NCBI RefSeq assembly: GCF_000526795.1
Contig: NZ_JAGT01000001.1
Span: 3,454,501-3,518,500 of the forward strand
Direction of reading: 5' to 3'
Source: Ruminococcus flavefaciens AE3010
GTDB lineage: Bacteria > Bacillota > Clostridia > Oscillospirales > Ruminococcaceae
DNA: 64,000 nucleotides
Shown here: piece by piece, positions 32,288 through 40,631 of the stretch
Layout: each line of letters opens with the position of its first letter
How positions within the stretch are numbered: position 1 is the stretch's first letter
Notes under the pieces: model-generated
What the model saw: only the letters and a program-made list of their open reading frames with translations
Databases searched by the model: none
What the model was told of the DNA's origin: nothing
Made by a program: the position numbers and the translations under genes

Positions 32288-33826
32288 TTATTCTATTCCA
32301 AGCAGTCTGTTCTGCATAGCCTGTGCGTCCATGAGTGTTATTCCGTCGCCTGTATCGTGGATATCGGCGTTGAATCTTCCGATAGCGGACAGCTTATACT
32401 TGTTGGGATTGGCCATTGCCTGCATTATGAATACCACATCAGCCATATCCCTGCTGCCGTCTGCATTTGAATCGCCTGTGCGCTCGATATCATTGCTGAG
32501 AGCAACGGGAGAGGAGTACTTCTCGGGACTGTACTTCACGGCAGGTATACCTCTTTCATTTGAAAGCCTGCCGATGTAGGTCTTCAGCTTTTCGCTGTAG
32601 TTGTCGTACATATCCATTAGCTCCTCATCTTCCATTCTGTCGATGATGAAGAGGTCAAGTATACTGAGGTCGTGGGCGTCTCCGCTGAGACCGTTTTCGT
32701 TGATGTCGCAGTCCTCCGCAAAGAATGTCCATACATCTTCGGGAAGTACTGTAGTCTCGGCATCTGCTCCCGAATGGAGGTCCTCCAGATAGATGCATAT
32801 ATTGAAGGTGTCGCAGATATCGAGGACTCCGTCACCGTTGGTGTCGGGGAGATACGACGCATCGTCTTCCTTTTCCTTTACAAATCTGAGGTACTGCCTG
32901 TTGAAGAGGGCACCGTTGAAGCTCAGGTACTCGTTCTTGTTGAGCCATTCCTCATAGCACTGCTGAGCGTACTGTCCGAATTTGTACTTTCCCGAGCCCG
33001 GGAAGATGTTCTCGTAATACTCATTGGTGAAGTATTCGGGCTTGACCTCGTAATTCTCGAAGCAGTACATAAGAGCGTACTCCCATATCCACGTCATGCC
33101 CAAGTCGTCGTGGAGCTGTTCGTATATCAGCTGGCAGGGATAGTAGGCATTCCCCGGAGGATATGCGGCTTCTGCCATGGTAAAGTCCATGTACTGGCAG
33201 TTGTTCTTGTTTTTGTTGTATACCCACATGTAGTTTACATCGTCGAAGAACACCTTGCCGTCGCCGTCGATATCGTAATTCACCTCACCGCTTTCAAGCA
33301 TATCGAGGAAAACGGGGTAGCCTGCCATGAGGTAATCCGTCTGACGCAGGAGCTCATCTGTGAATGCCCTGGCGTGAGACAGGTCGTAGGAGTAGCCCGA
33401 CAGAGCTCCGCTGCCGCCTGCATTTGAGGAATACAGCTTGTTGACGCTGCTGTAGTATGCAAGCTTGGTAGTGCTGCGGGACAGGCGGTTATTGACGATA
33501 TAGTACCTGATAAGGTGCTCAGCGTCCTTTTCATCAACAGTACCGCTGCCGTTGTAGTCGGCTGCCGAATCGGCGTAAGCTGCAAAAGACTTATCGGTTT
33601 CAAATCCGTGTGTATAGCCGTACAGTGTATAGCAGTCCGTGAGGGTGAAGCTGCCGTCTCCGTCGATATCGGTCACGGCAGAGCCGCTGTCCATGGCGTC
33701 GAAGATCTCGAATTCCTCATCCCATATTCGTGTAGACGGGATATTTTCAAACATTGCTCCTGCGGATACAGCGGTACTGCTCAGGACAGTCGCCATTGCC
33801 GCAGCAATGGATATGATCTTTTTCAT
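32288..33826 (-). CDS. Secreted protein with many dockerin-like calcium loops
   Basis: The protein has 512 residues. A signal peptide (MKKIISIAAAMATVLSSTAVSA) precedes a chain with at least six EF-hand/dockerin-type loops spread along its length: DIDGDGSFTLTD, DYNGSGTVDEKD, DIDGDGKVFFDD, DTNGDGVLDICD, DINENGLSGDAHD and DSNADGSRDMAD, plus a looser final one (NADIHDTGDGITLMDAQ). The last two make a C-terminal dockerin-like pair. The intervening segment (about residues 210-330) is rich in Tyr, Trp and Asn and unknown. Ca-dependent cohesin binding or scaffold roles are possible. The start at 33826 follows AAAGGAG. Confidence 0.82.
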   Translation of the reverse strand: MKKIISIAAAMATVLSSTAVSAGAMFENIPSTRIWDEEFEIFDAMDSGSAVTDIDGDGSFTLTDCYTLYGYTHGFETDKSFAAYADSAADYNGSGTVDEKDAEHLIRYYIVNNRLSRSTTKLAYYSSVNKLYSSNAGGSGALSGYSYDLSHARAFTDELLRQTDYLMAGYPVFLDMLESGEVNYDIDGDGKVFFDDVNYMWVYNKNKNNCQYMDFTMAEAAYPPGNAYYPCQLIYEQLHDDLGMTWIWEYALMYCFENYEVKPEYFTNEYYENIFPGSGKYKFGQYAQQCYEEWLNKNEYLSFNGALFNRQYLRFVKEKEDDASYLPDTNGDGVLDICDTFNICIYLEDLHSGADAETTVLPEDVWTFFAEDCDINENGLSGDAHDLSILDLFIIDRMEDEELMDMYDNYSEKLKTYIGRLSNERGIPAVKYSPEKYSSPVALSNDIERTGDSNADGSRDMADVVFIMQAMANPNKYKLSAIGRFNADIHDTGDGITLMDAQAMQNRLLGIE

Positions 33827-33892
33827 AGAGATACTCCTTTCAGTATAGAATGTGAACGAAAAGGATAATACTTCCACGATTATATTATACAC

Positions 33893-34042
33893 TTTTTATT
33901 GTATAAAATCAATAATTATATGCAAATTAAATAAAAAATAAGCTAATTTCACAATGAAACTAAGGGGTCATTGTTTATGTTGTATACTGAGCAAAAGCTG
34001 TCAAAGCACAAATCAATACTGATAGTATTATCGCCCTCTGAT
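33893..34042. other. AT-rich intergenic region without a gene
   Basis: Between the divergent secreted-protein gene (-) and the exonuclease gene (+) I see no open frame, RNA gene or clear hairpin, apart from the exonuclease promoter at its right end (34043-34071). Confidence 0.6.
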
Positions 34043-34071
34043 TTGACATTTTTCACTGTATATATTATAAT
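34043..34071 (+). promoter_or_regulatory. Promoter of the exonuclease gene
   Basis: TTGACA (34043-34048), 17-nt spacer, TATAAT (34066-34071), about 35 nt ahead of the ATG at 34107. Full consensus in both boxes. Confidence 0.85.
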
Positions 34072-34106
34072 GTACTGGATATGAGTTTTTCGGAAAGGAG
34101 CTTACA

Positions 34107-34676
34107 ATGAGCAGCACGATACGCAGAAAGGGCAAGAGCAGGATAGCCTTTCCCGAGGACTACTGTGTGGTGGATATTGAAACTACGGGACTTTCCCCCG
34201 AGGAGTGCGAGATAATCGAAATAGCGGCTGTACGCTACAGAAACGGCGAGAAATCAGACGTTTTCACCACGCTTATCAAGCCCGACAGGGCTATAAGTCC
34301 CTTTATCACCGAGCTTACGGGCATAACCAATGAAATGGTGGCTGACGCACCTGATATTTCCCAAGCTGTAATGGAGTTCTATAAATTCGCGGGAAACGAT
34401 ATGCTCATGGGCTACAACGTAAACTTCGATATCAATTTCCTTTACGATAATCTGCTGCGCTGTCACGGTATCTACCTTGAAAACGATTTTGTGGACGTGC
34501 TGCGCTTTGCGCGGAAGGTGCTCCCCCTTATGCCCGACCGCAAGCAGACCTCCGTTGCCGACCACTACGGCATTTCCATAACGGGAGCTCACCGTGCGGA
34601 AAAGGACTGCGAGATATGCAACGCCTGCTACAAGTGTCTCCGCGATGAGATGCGCAGACAGGACGCGGAGAGCTGA
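34107..34676 (+). CDS. DEDDh 3'-5' exonuclease (DnaQ/PolC-epsilon type)
   Basis: The protein has 189 residues. The exonuclease motifs are present: CVVDIETTGLSPEECEIIEI (Exo I, Asp and Glu), GYNVNFDINFLYDNL (Exo II) and AHRAEKDCEICNACY (Exo III epsilon with His and Asp). It has no polymerase or helicase part, so it is a stand-alone proofreading-like or DNA/RNA-trimming exonuclease. The start follows GGAAAGGAG. The next gene starts one base after the stop and has GGAG inside this gene's end, so they are coupled. Confidence 0.88.
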   Translation: MSSTIRRKGKSRIAFPEDYCVVDIETTGLSPEECEIIEIAAVRYRNGEKSDVFTTLIKPDRAISPFITELTGITNEMVADAPDISQAVMEFYKFAGNDMLMGYNVNFDINFLYDNLLRCHGIYLENDFVDVLRFARKVLPLMPDRKQTSVADHYGISITGAHRAEKDCEICNACYKCLRDEMRRQDAES

Positions 34677-34677
34677 T

Positions 34678-35067
34678 ATGGCACCAAAGACCATGCGTGA
34701 AAAGCTGTTTGAGTACGCCGCCGAGCGCTACGGAGCTCAGCCAGAGTATCTGTGGGAAAGGACACCTCAGCACGGAGTGCTCCGCCGCAGGGACAATGAG
34801 AAGTGGTTCGCGGTGATAATGCTGGTGGACGGCTCGAAAATAGGACGTGAAAAGGGCGTAATATACGATATCGTCAATATAAAGTGCAGTCCGCTGATGA
34901 CGGGCTCGCTGCTTGCGATGAAAGGGATAGTTCCCGCTTATCACATGAATAAGGAGAACTGGGTATCAGTGCTGCTGGACGGCTCCGTGGACGATGCTCA
35001 GGTAATGTCTCTCCTTGATATGAGCTATGAGTTGGCAGGACAGAGCGGTAAAGCTGTTCGCCGTTAG
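34678..35067 (+). CDS. MmcQ/YjbR family protein
   Basis: The protein has 129 residues. It matches the YjbR/CyaY-like fold: TMREKLFEYAAERYGAQPEY, then the WFAVIMLVDG strand pair, VNIKCSPLMTG and the closing KENWVSVLLDGSVDDAQV with a final SYEL helix. YjbR proteins have a DNA-binding-like double-wing fold but no fixed function. The ATG at 34678 lies one base after the exonuclease stop with GGAG 8 nt upstream. The longer frame starting inside the exonuclease gene is not supported. Confidence 0.85.
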   Translation: MAPKTMREKLFEYAAERYGAQPEYLWERTPQHGVLRRRDNEKWFAVIMLVDGSKIGREKGVIYDIVNIKCSPLMTGSLLAMKGIVPAYHMNKENWVSVLLDGSVDDAQVMSLLDMSYELAGQSGKAVRR

Positions 35068-35098
35068 CCTTTAGCCGCTAGCTGTAAAAACTGCTCAT

Positions 35099-35127
35099 TT
35101 GCATTTTACTTGAAAATATGCTATAAT
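35099..35127 (+). promoter_or_regulatory. Promoter of the alpha/beta hydrolase gene
   Basis: TTGCAT (35099-35104), 17-nt spacer, TATAAT (35122-35127), about 48 nt before the start at 35175. Confidence 0.6.
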
Positions 35128-35174
35128 AAATATTACACTTGATATTTCCCCGATATTTTGACAGGAGGAACTTT

Positions 35175-36185
35175 ATGCTTAATGCTGATCTGAAGGAATT
35201 CCAATTTGCTTCTGATTTTGACGAGCTTGTGATCTCGGCTGTGCTGGCAGTGCCCTCGGGCGACATTAACGGCATTGTACAGATAGTTCACGGCATGAAC
35301 GAGCACAAGGAACGGTACTACCCGTTTATGGATTATCTTGCGGAGCAGGGCTTCATCACCGTTATCCACGATAACCGCGGACACGGAAAAAGTATCGTTG
35401 AGCCCGACGACCTTGGCTATATGTTCAGAAAGGGCGGAGAGGGCTTCATAAGCGATATAGCTCAGCTCAACGCAAAGATAAGAGCTGCTTATCCAAATGT
35501 GCCCATATTTATGGCGGCAAGCGGTCTGGGAGCAGCAGGCGCAAGGTGCTTCCTGAAAGAACACGACGGCGATATAAACGGACTTGTTCTTCTCGGTACT
35601 ATATGCCACTGTCCGTTCTCGCCCGGGGCAAGGGCAATAAGCTCTGTGGCTTCAAAGCGCCCCGGCAGCCGTTTCAGAAGCGAGAAGATATTCGAAACTA
35701 TAGACGACAGCTTTGGAAAATTCTTCGAGTCTCCCATAAACTCATGGCGTTGCAGCGACGAGGACACAGTTCTTGCGTACAACGAGGATCCGCTGTGCAA
35801 CTTCAAGCTCACCCTCAACGGCTATATGGAGCTTGTATGGCTGGTAAGGCAGTCCGAATCGGGACGGGGCTGGAAGGTGACTCAGCCCTCACTGCCCATA
35901 AGATTCGTTTCGGGCAAGGAGGACTCGGCTATGGTCTCGGAGAAGCGCTTCATGCGCTCCGTGAAAAAGCTGGAAAAGCTGGGCTATGAGAGCATATCCC
36001 ACCGACTTTTCGAGGGCATGCGCCATGACGTTCTCATGGAAAAGGGCTCCGTAAACGTATATAAGGACATTGCCAAGACCCTGTTTTCGTGGCTCGACCG
36101 CTGGAACGACAAACGTGCGGAGGAAATGCCTGCCGAGCCCGCAGCGGCTGAAACAGCGGCAGAAACAGCCGAAACTGAGGAATAA
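35175..36185 (+). CDS. Alpha/beta hydrolase (lysophospholipase/S33-like) with altered nucleophile elbow
   Basis: The protein has 336 residues. The fold is clear: IVQIVHGMNEHKERYYPF (oxyanion region), VIHDNRGHGKSI, SGKEDSAMVSEK (acid Asp) and FEGMRHDVLMEKG (catalytic His). Where relatives carry GHSMGS with the nucleophile Ser, this protein reads AASGLGAAGAR: the nucleophile position (about residue 117) is Gly, with a Ser one residue earlier. It may be inactive, or use a shifted nucleophile. The C-terminal 20 residues are Ala/Glu/Thr-rich. The ATG at 35175 follows ACAGGAGG. Confidence 0.83.
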   Translation: MLNADLKEFQFASDFDELVISAVLAVPSGDINGIVQIVHGMNEHKERYYPFMDYLAEQGFITVIHDNRGHGKSIVEPDDLGYMFRKGGEGFISDIAQLNAKIRAAYPNVPIFMAASGLGAAGARCFLKEHDGDINGLVLLGTICHCPFSPGARAISSVASKRPGSRFRSEKIFETIDDSFGKFFESPINSWRCSDEDTVLAYNEDPLCNFKLTLNGYMELVWLVRQSESGRGWKVTQPSLPIRFVSGKEDSAMVSEKRFMRSVKKLEKLGYESISHRLFEGMRHDVLMEKGSVNVYKDIAKTLFSWLDRWNDKRAEEMPAEPAAAETAAETAETEE

Positions 36186-36257
36186 TTACATTATATACAG
36201 CGAACGGGAGCGCGGCATAGTCTACGCTCTCTGTATCGTTTAATGAAAGGAAATACT

Positions 36258-38540
36258 ATGGATATCAACAAGGAACTTGCAAAAGAATTCGGACTTAAAC
36301 AGGAACAGGTGGATAATACCGTAGCTCTTATCGACGACGACAAGACTATCCCTTTTATCGCCCGTTACCGTAAGGAGCTCACAGGCTCCCTCGACGACCA
36401 GATACTCCGTGAGCTCTACGACAGGCTCATGTATCTCCGCAACCTTGAAAAGCGCAAGGAGGAGGTAACTGCCGCTATTACAGAGCAGGAGAAGATGACT
36501 CCCGAGATAGAGGCTGCTATCAGCGCCGCTGTTACTCTCGTTGAGGTAGAGGACATCTACCGTCCCTTCAAGCCAAAGCGCCGTACCCGTGCAAGCATTG
36601 CCCGTGAGAACGGTCTCGAGCCCCTTGCAGTCATGCTCATGGCTCAGGAGAACTCCACAGACCCCGAAAAGGAAGCAGAGGCTTTCATCGACGAGGAGAA
36701 AAAGATCACCGACGCTCAGACTGCATTGCAGGGCGCTATGGATATCATCGCGGAGGATATCTCCGACGACGCGGATATCAGAAAGAAGCTCCGTACCCTT
36801 GCAGGCGAAAAGGGCGAGCTTGTATCCAAGGCTTCAGACCCCGAGGCTGAGAGCGTATACATGAACTACTATGAGTACTCAGAGGCTATCCCAAAGGTTG
36901 CCAACCACCGTGTTCTCGCCCTTGACAGAGGCGAGAAGGAGGGCTTCCTCAAAGTGGCTGTAACTCTCGACGAGACCATGGCTACAGACGTTATCTTCGG
37001 CAAGTACATCAAGGCTAACAATGCCTGCGGCGAGCTTGTGAGAGCAGCTGCGGCTGACAGCTACAAGAGACTTATATTCCCCTCTATCGAGCGTGAGATA
37101 CGCTCCGAGATGAGCGCAAAGGCTGCTGAGGAGTCCATAAAGGTATTCGCAGCAAATCTCCGCCAGATGCTTCTCCAGCCCCCGCTCAAAAGCAGCGTTA
37201 TCCTCGGACTTGACCCCGGATACGCACACGGCTGCAAGACTGCTGTTATCGACGGCACAGGCAAGGTGCTTGACACAGCTATCATTTACCCCGTTGGCTC
37301 TGCAGGAGCAGTTGAAGCTGCAAAGCGCAAGGTCAAGGAGTTTATCCAGAAATACAACGTAAATGTAATATCTATCGGAAACGGCACAGCTTCCCGTGAG
37401 ACTGAGAGCTTTGCTGCCGAGATTACCAAGGAAGTGCCCCAGGACGTAAGCTACATGGTAGTCAGCGAAGCAGGAGCTTCCGTATACTCGGCTTCAAAGG
37501 TTGCAGCAGAGGAGTTCCCCGAGTACGACGTATCTATCAGAGGAGCTATCTCCATTGCGCGCCGTTTGCAGGATCCCCTTGCAGAGCTTGTAAAGATAGA
37601 CCCCAAGGCTATCGGCGTTGGACAGTATCAGCATGATATGCCTCAGGCACGTATGAGTGAAGCTCTGGGCGGCGTTGTTGAGGACTGTGTTAACTCTGTC
37701 GGTGTTGACCTTAATACAGCATCACATTCACTTCTCTCATATATCGCAGGCATAAACGCCACAGTTGCAAAGAATATCGTTACCTATCGTGAGGAAAACG
37801 GCAGATTCAACGACCGCAAGGAGCTTCTCAAGGTGCCGAAGCTGGGCAAAAAGGCTTTCGAGCAGTGCGCAGGCTTCCTGAGAGTCCGTGACGGCAAGAA
37901 TCCTCTTGACAATACAGCAGTTCACCCCGAGAGCTATGAGGCAGCTTCCTCACTTCTCAGTGAGTGCGGCTTCACCATTGCCGATATTGCAGGCAGCGGA
38001 GCTGAGGGCATCACCGAAAAGGCAGACAGCATAGGTCTGGAGAACATAAGCAAGTCTCTCGGCATAGGCGTTCCCACTCTCACCGACATCATCGGCGAGC
38101 TTAAAAAGCCGGGACGCGACCTCCGTGACGAGCTCCCCGCACCTCTTCTCAGAAGCGGTGACGTTATGGAGATAAAGGACTTGAAGCCGGGCATGGAGCT
38201 TGTGGGTACAGTCCGCAACATCATCGACTTCGGCTGCTTCGTTGATATCGGTGTTCACGAGGACGGACTTGTTCATATCTCCCAGATATGCAGCAAATAC
38301 ATCAAGCACCCTCTCGAAGCCGTAAAGGTGGGTGAGGTCGTAAAGGTAAGAGTTCTTGACGTTGACCTGAAGAGAAACCGTATATCCCTTACAATGCGCC
38401 TTAACGACGAGGAAGAGAAGAAGCAGCAGAGGTCCGAGCGCAGACCAAACAATAACAACAGAAAGCGCGAGGAGCGCAAGCCCAAGGGCTTTGACGCATC
38501 ACAGCTCCACAACAGCAGCTTCCGTATAAAGCAGAAATAA
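36258..38540 (+). CDS. tex: Tex family S1 RNA-binding protein
   Basis: The protein has 760 residues, as usual for Tex. It runs from an N-terminal helical region (MDINKELAKEFGL, VALIDDDKTIPFIARYRKEL) to a YqgF/RNase H-like domain (ILGLDPGYAHGCKTAVIDG, near residue 320). Helix-hairpin-helix repeats follow (NTASHSLLSYIAGINATVAK, KLGKKAFEQCAGFLRV), and the S1 domain near 645-720 reads GTVRNIIDFGCFVDIGVHED. The tail is rich in Arg, Asn and Lys. Tex binds nucleic acids and is linked to transcription and mRNA handling. I choose the ATG at 36258 after GAAAGG. The next gene starts 10 nt after the stop. Confidence 0.95.
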   Translation: MDINKELAKEFGLKQEQVDNTVALIDDDKTIPFIARYRKELTGSLDDQILRELYDRLMYLRNLEKRKEEVTAAITEQEKMTPEIEAAISAAVTLVEVEDIYRPFKPKRRTRASIARENGLEPLAVMLMAQENSTDPEKEAEAFIDEEKKITDAQTALQGAMDIIAEDISDDADIRKKLRTLAGEKGELVSKASDPEAESVYMNYYEYSEAIPKVANHRVLALDRGEKEGFLKVAVTLDETMATDVIFGKYIKANNACGELVRAAAADSYKRLIFPSIEREIRSEMSAKAAEESIKVFAANLRQMLLQPPLKSSVILGLDPGYAHGCKTAVIDGTGKVLDTAIIYPVGSAGAVEAAKRKVKEFIQKYNVNVISIGNGTASRETESFAAEITKEVPQDVSYMVVSEAGASVYSASKVAAEEFPEYDVSIRGAISIARRLQDPLAELVKIDPKAIGVGQYQHDMPQARMSEALGGVVEDCVNSVGVDLNTASHSLLSYIAGINATVAKNIVTYREENGRFNDRKELLKVPKLGKKAFEQCAGFLRVRDGKNPLDNTAVHPESYEAASSLLSECGFTIADIAGSGAEGITEKADSIGLENISKSLGIGVPTLTDIIGELKKPGRDLRDELPAPLLRSGDVMEIKDLKPGMELVGTVRNIIDFGCFVDIGVHEDGLVHISQICSKYIKHPLEAVKVGEVVKVRVLDVDLKRNRISLTMRLNDEEEKKQQRSERRPNNNNRKREERKPKGFDASQLHNSSFRIKQK

Positions 38541-38550
38541 GGAGTAGACA

Positions 38551-39192
38551 ATGATATTCAGAACTGAGGAAAAAGAGTTCAAGTGCGCAGTATGCGGCGA
38601 GACATCTGTCCATGAGGTCATAGCCGAGCAGGAGAGACCCACAGGAGCTCCCGACCTTGACATGAGACCTGACGAGCCTGTGCGCTCGGGCATAAAGTAC
38701 TGGGTAAGCAAATGCCCCAACTGCGGATACTGCAATTCTTCCATAGCAATACCCGTGAAGTTCACTAAGGAGTACCTTGACAGCGACAATTACAACAAGT
38801 CGGGGGACGACCTTGCAGGCAGGTTCATGAAGAAGTCCCTTGCCTGCGAGAAGAACAAGGAGTTTGAGGAAGCCCTCAAAAGCTGTATGTACGCCGCATG
38901 GGCATGCGACGACGAGGGCGACGGTGAAAGAGCTGTGGAGTGCCGCAGAGCAGCCGTCAGGATATACGATACCCACGGCGCAGCGTTCAAGGACAATGCG
39001 GATATAAAGCTCCTTGTAGCCGACCTCCTCAGACGCAGCGGTGCTTATGACAGAGTTATCCGCGATTATAAGGACGCCCGCTATGGTTCTGAGCTTATTA
39101 TGACCATAAATGCTTTTCAGGTAAGTCTTGCAGAGCAGGGCGACTCAGCCTGTCATAAGGCTACGGAAGTCCCGGGAGTAAGGGCAAAATAA
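38551..39192 (+). CDS. DUF2225 family protein with zinc-binding cysteine pairs
   Basis: The protein has 213 residues. Two CxxC pairs (EFKCAVCGETS near residue 12 and SKCPNCGYCNSS near residue 54) fit a zinc ribbon. The rest is helical, with TPR-like repeats (FEEALKSCMYAAWACDDEGD, ERAVECRRAAVRIYDTHG). DUF2225 proteins are common in clostridia and their role is not established. It lies 10 nt behind tex and is probably in the same transcript, closed by the hairpin at 39239-39275. Confidence 0.8.
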   Translation: MIFRTEEKEFKCAVCGETSVHEVIAEQERPTGAPDLDMRPDEPVRSGIKYWVSKCPNCGYCNSSIAIPVKFTKEYLDSDNYNKSGDDLAGRFMKKSLACEKNKEFEEALKSCMYAAWACDDEGDGERAVECRRAAVRIYDTHGAAFKDNADIKLLVADLLRRSGAYDRVIRDYKDARYGSELIMTINAFQVSLAEQGDSACHKATEVPGVRAK

Positions 39193-39238
39193 TACATCAT
39201 GCGGCAGAGCTTAGTCAGCTTTCATTAACGAAAAATGG

Positions 39239-39275
39239 ATTACCGAGCCTGAATTATGGGCTCGGTAATTTTATA
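39239..39275 (+). terminator. Terminator of the tex-DUF2225 unit
   Basis: ATTACCGAGCC, 9-nt loop, GGCTCGGTAAT, then TTTATA (perfect 11-bp stem). A second hairpin with TTTTTAT follows at 39284-39317 (TCGGCGGAGGG / CCCTCTGCCGA). Confidence 0.85.
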
Positions 39276-39283
39276 CTGCGATC

Positions 39284-39317
39284 TCGGCGGAGGGGACTTC
39301 CCTCTGCCGATTTTTAT
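39284..39317 (+). terminator. Second hairpin in tandem
   Basis: TCGGCGGAGGG, short loop, CCCTCTGCCGA with one G-T pair, then TTTTTAT. Likely a back-up terminator. Confidence 0.6.
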
Positions 39318-39415
39318 AGCCGTCTGATGAAGTGCAATAGAGCTTTTTCGTCAGTGACGTTTTTTATGCAAACCGCTGAAAAATGTGCATATTAGACTAA
39401 AATCAATAGTTTTGC

Positions 39416-39445
39416 TTGACATAAAAAGGAAATATGTGTTAAAAT
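39416..39445 (+). promoter_or_regulatory. Promoter of the first zinc-ribbon membrane gene
   Basis: TTGACA (39416-39421), 18-nt spacer, TAAAAT (39440-39445). The boxes and the segment ATGTG(T/C)TAAAAT recur in front of the paralogue at 40570-40598. Confidence 0.7.
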
Positions 39446-39481
39446 ATTATCTGTAATATTATTTGTTATGGAGGTTTTTTT

Positions 39482-40528
39482 ATGGCATTTTGTAAATTCT
39501 GCGGAAAGCAGCTCCCTGATGGCGGAGCCTGTGACTGCGAAGCATCCAAGAAAGCTGCCGAGACTGCCGAAAAGACTGAGAATGCAGCTGAGACTGTAAA
39601 GGAAGAGGCTGCAAATGCTGTTGAAACAGTCAAGGAAGAAGCAGCAAAGGCTGTAGAAAAGGTGGAAGAGAAGGCTTCCGAGACAGTTGAAAAGGCTGAG
39701 CAGAAGGCTGAGCAGGTCGTTAACGAAGCAAGAAGCGACGCAGCAGAGGCTGCACAGAACGTTCAGCAGGGCGCTGAAAATGCAGCACAGCAGGCAAGCG
39801 GCGGCTTCAAGCAGCTCAGCGGAGCTGACATCGCCAAGAAGGTAGAGGGTATCACAAACAGCATCAATGAAAAGCTGCCCGAGAACGTAAAGAAGAACAA
39901 GAGCCTTGTTTACGTAGCAGCATGTGCATGTGCCGCTCTTCTTCTTTTGCTTATCGTTTGCGTATGTTCACTTGGCGGCGGTGCAAAGGGCACAGCAAAG
40001 AAATACATCAATAATACTTATAGTAAGAATGGCGGAAAGACCTTCTATTCACTCATGCTTCCGAAGGCTGCTATCAAGGAGCTCAAGGACGAGGATGAGT
40101 TTGATGATCTTGTAGATGACTACAACGACAAGATCGAAGATCTTATAGACGATCTGGACGGAAAGGCTACTGTGCCTAAGTTTGAGAAGATCACACGCAA
40201 GGAAAAGATGAAGAAGTCCGAGATCAACAAGGCAGAGGACTACTTTGAGAGCATCTGCGAATTGTTTGACGCAGACGATGACGATATAAAGATCACTCAG
40301 GGCTATGAGCTCAAGGTCAAGACAAGAAGCAAGGACGAGGACGGCGATGTACAGCACGACAAGGATACCATCTGCGTTGTCAAGGTAAAGGGCGACGGCT
40401 GGAAGGTCATCCCTGCACCCGCAGACAGCATATCATCATCTTCAAGCCTGCTGCGCAGCATACTGGGCTCAAGCTTCTTCAAGAGCAAGAGCGACGACAC
40501 TATCGATTTCAGCGATCTTTTTGATTGA
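39482..40528 (+). CDS. Zinc-ribbon, coiled-coil, single-TM protein with outer domain (paralogue A)
   Basis: The protein has 348 residues. An N-terminal zinc ribbon (MAFCKFCGKQLPDGGACDC) leads into about 85 residues of Ala/Glu/Lys heptad repeats (a helical rod with ETVKEEAA-type repeats). A short region and one membrane helix near residues 140-165 follow. The outer domain of about 180 residues begins GTAKKYINNTYSKNGGKTFY and has DLVDDYNDKIEDL and YELKVKTRSK, ending in a Ser-rich tail. The zinc ribbon should be cytosolic. The same outer domain and zinc ribbon recur in the next gene. The function is unknown. Own promoter and terminator. Confidence 0.75.
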   Translation: MAFCKFCGKQLPDGGACDCEASKKAAETAEKTENAAETVKEEAANAVETVKEEAAKAVEKVEEKASETVEKAEQKAEQVVNEARSDAAEAAQNVQQGAENAAQQASGGFKQLSGADIAKKVEGITNSINEKLPENVKKNKSLVYVAACACAALLLLLIVCVCSLGGGAKGTAKKYINNTYSKNGGKTFYSLMLPKAAIKELKDEDEFDDLVDDYNDKIEDLIDDLDGKATVPKFEKITRKEKMKKSEINKAEDYFESICELFDADDDDIKITQGYELKVKTRSKDEDGDVQHDKDTICVVKVKGDGWKVIPAPADSISSSSSLLRSILGSSFFKSKSDDTIDFSDLFD

Positions 40529-40535
40529 TGATCAG

Positions 40536-40568
40536 GATCCGAAGCAGAAATGCTTCGGATCTTTTTTT
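40536..40568 (+). terminator. Terminator of paralogue A
   Basis: GATCCGAAGCA, GAAA loop, TGCTTCGGATC, then TTTTTTT. Perfect 11-bp stem. Confidence 0.93.
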
Positions 40569-40569
40569 G

Positions 40570-40598
40570 TTGACTAAAAGACATTTATGTGCTAAAAT
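40570..40598 (+). promoter_or_regulatory. Promoter of paralogue B
   Basis: TTGACT (40570-40575), 17-nt spacer, TAAAAT (40593-40598), directly after the T tract of the previous terminator. Confidence 0.7.
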
Positions 40599-40631
40599 GA
40601 GTGTATTGTATTATGTTTTGGAGGTCATATA

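Noticed and set aside
39193-39481. Small RNA or tRNA between DUF2225 and the zinc-ribbon genes
   Set aside because: Two terminator hairpins and a promoter explain the region; no cloverleaf or known RNA motif.
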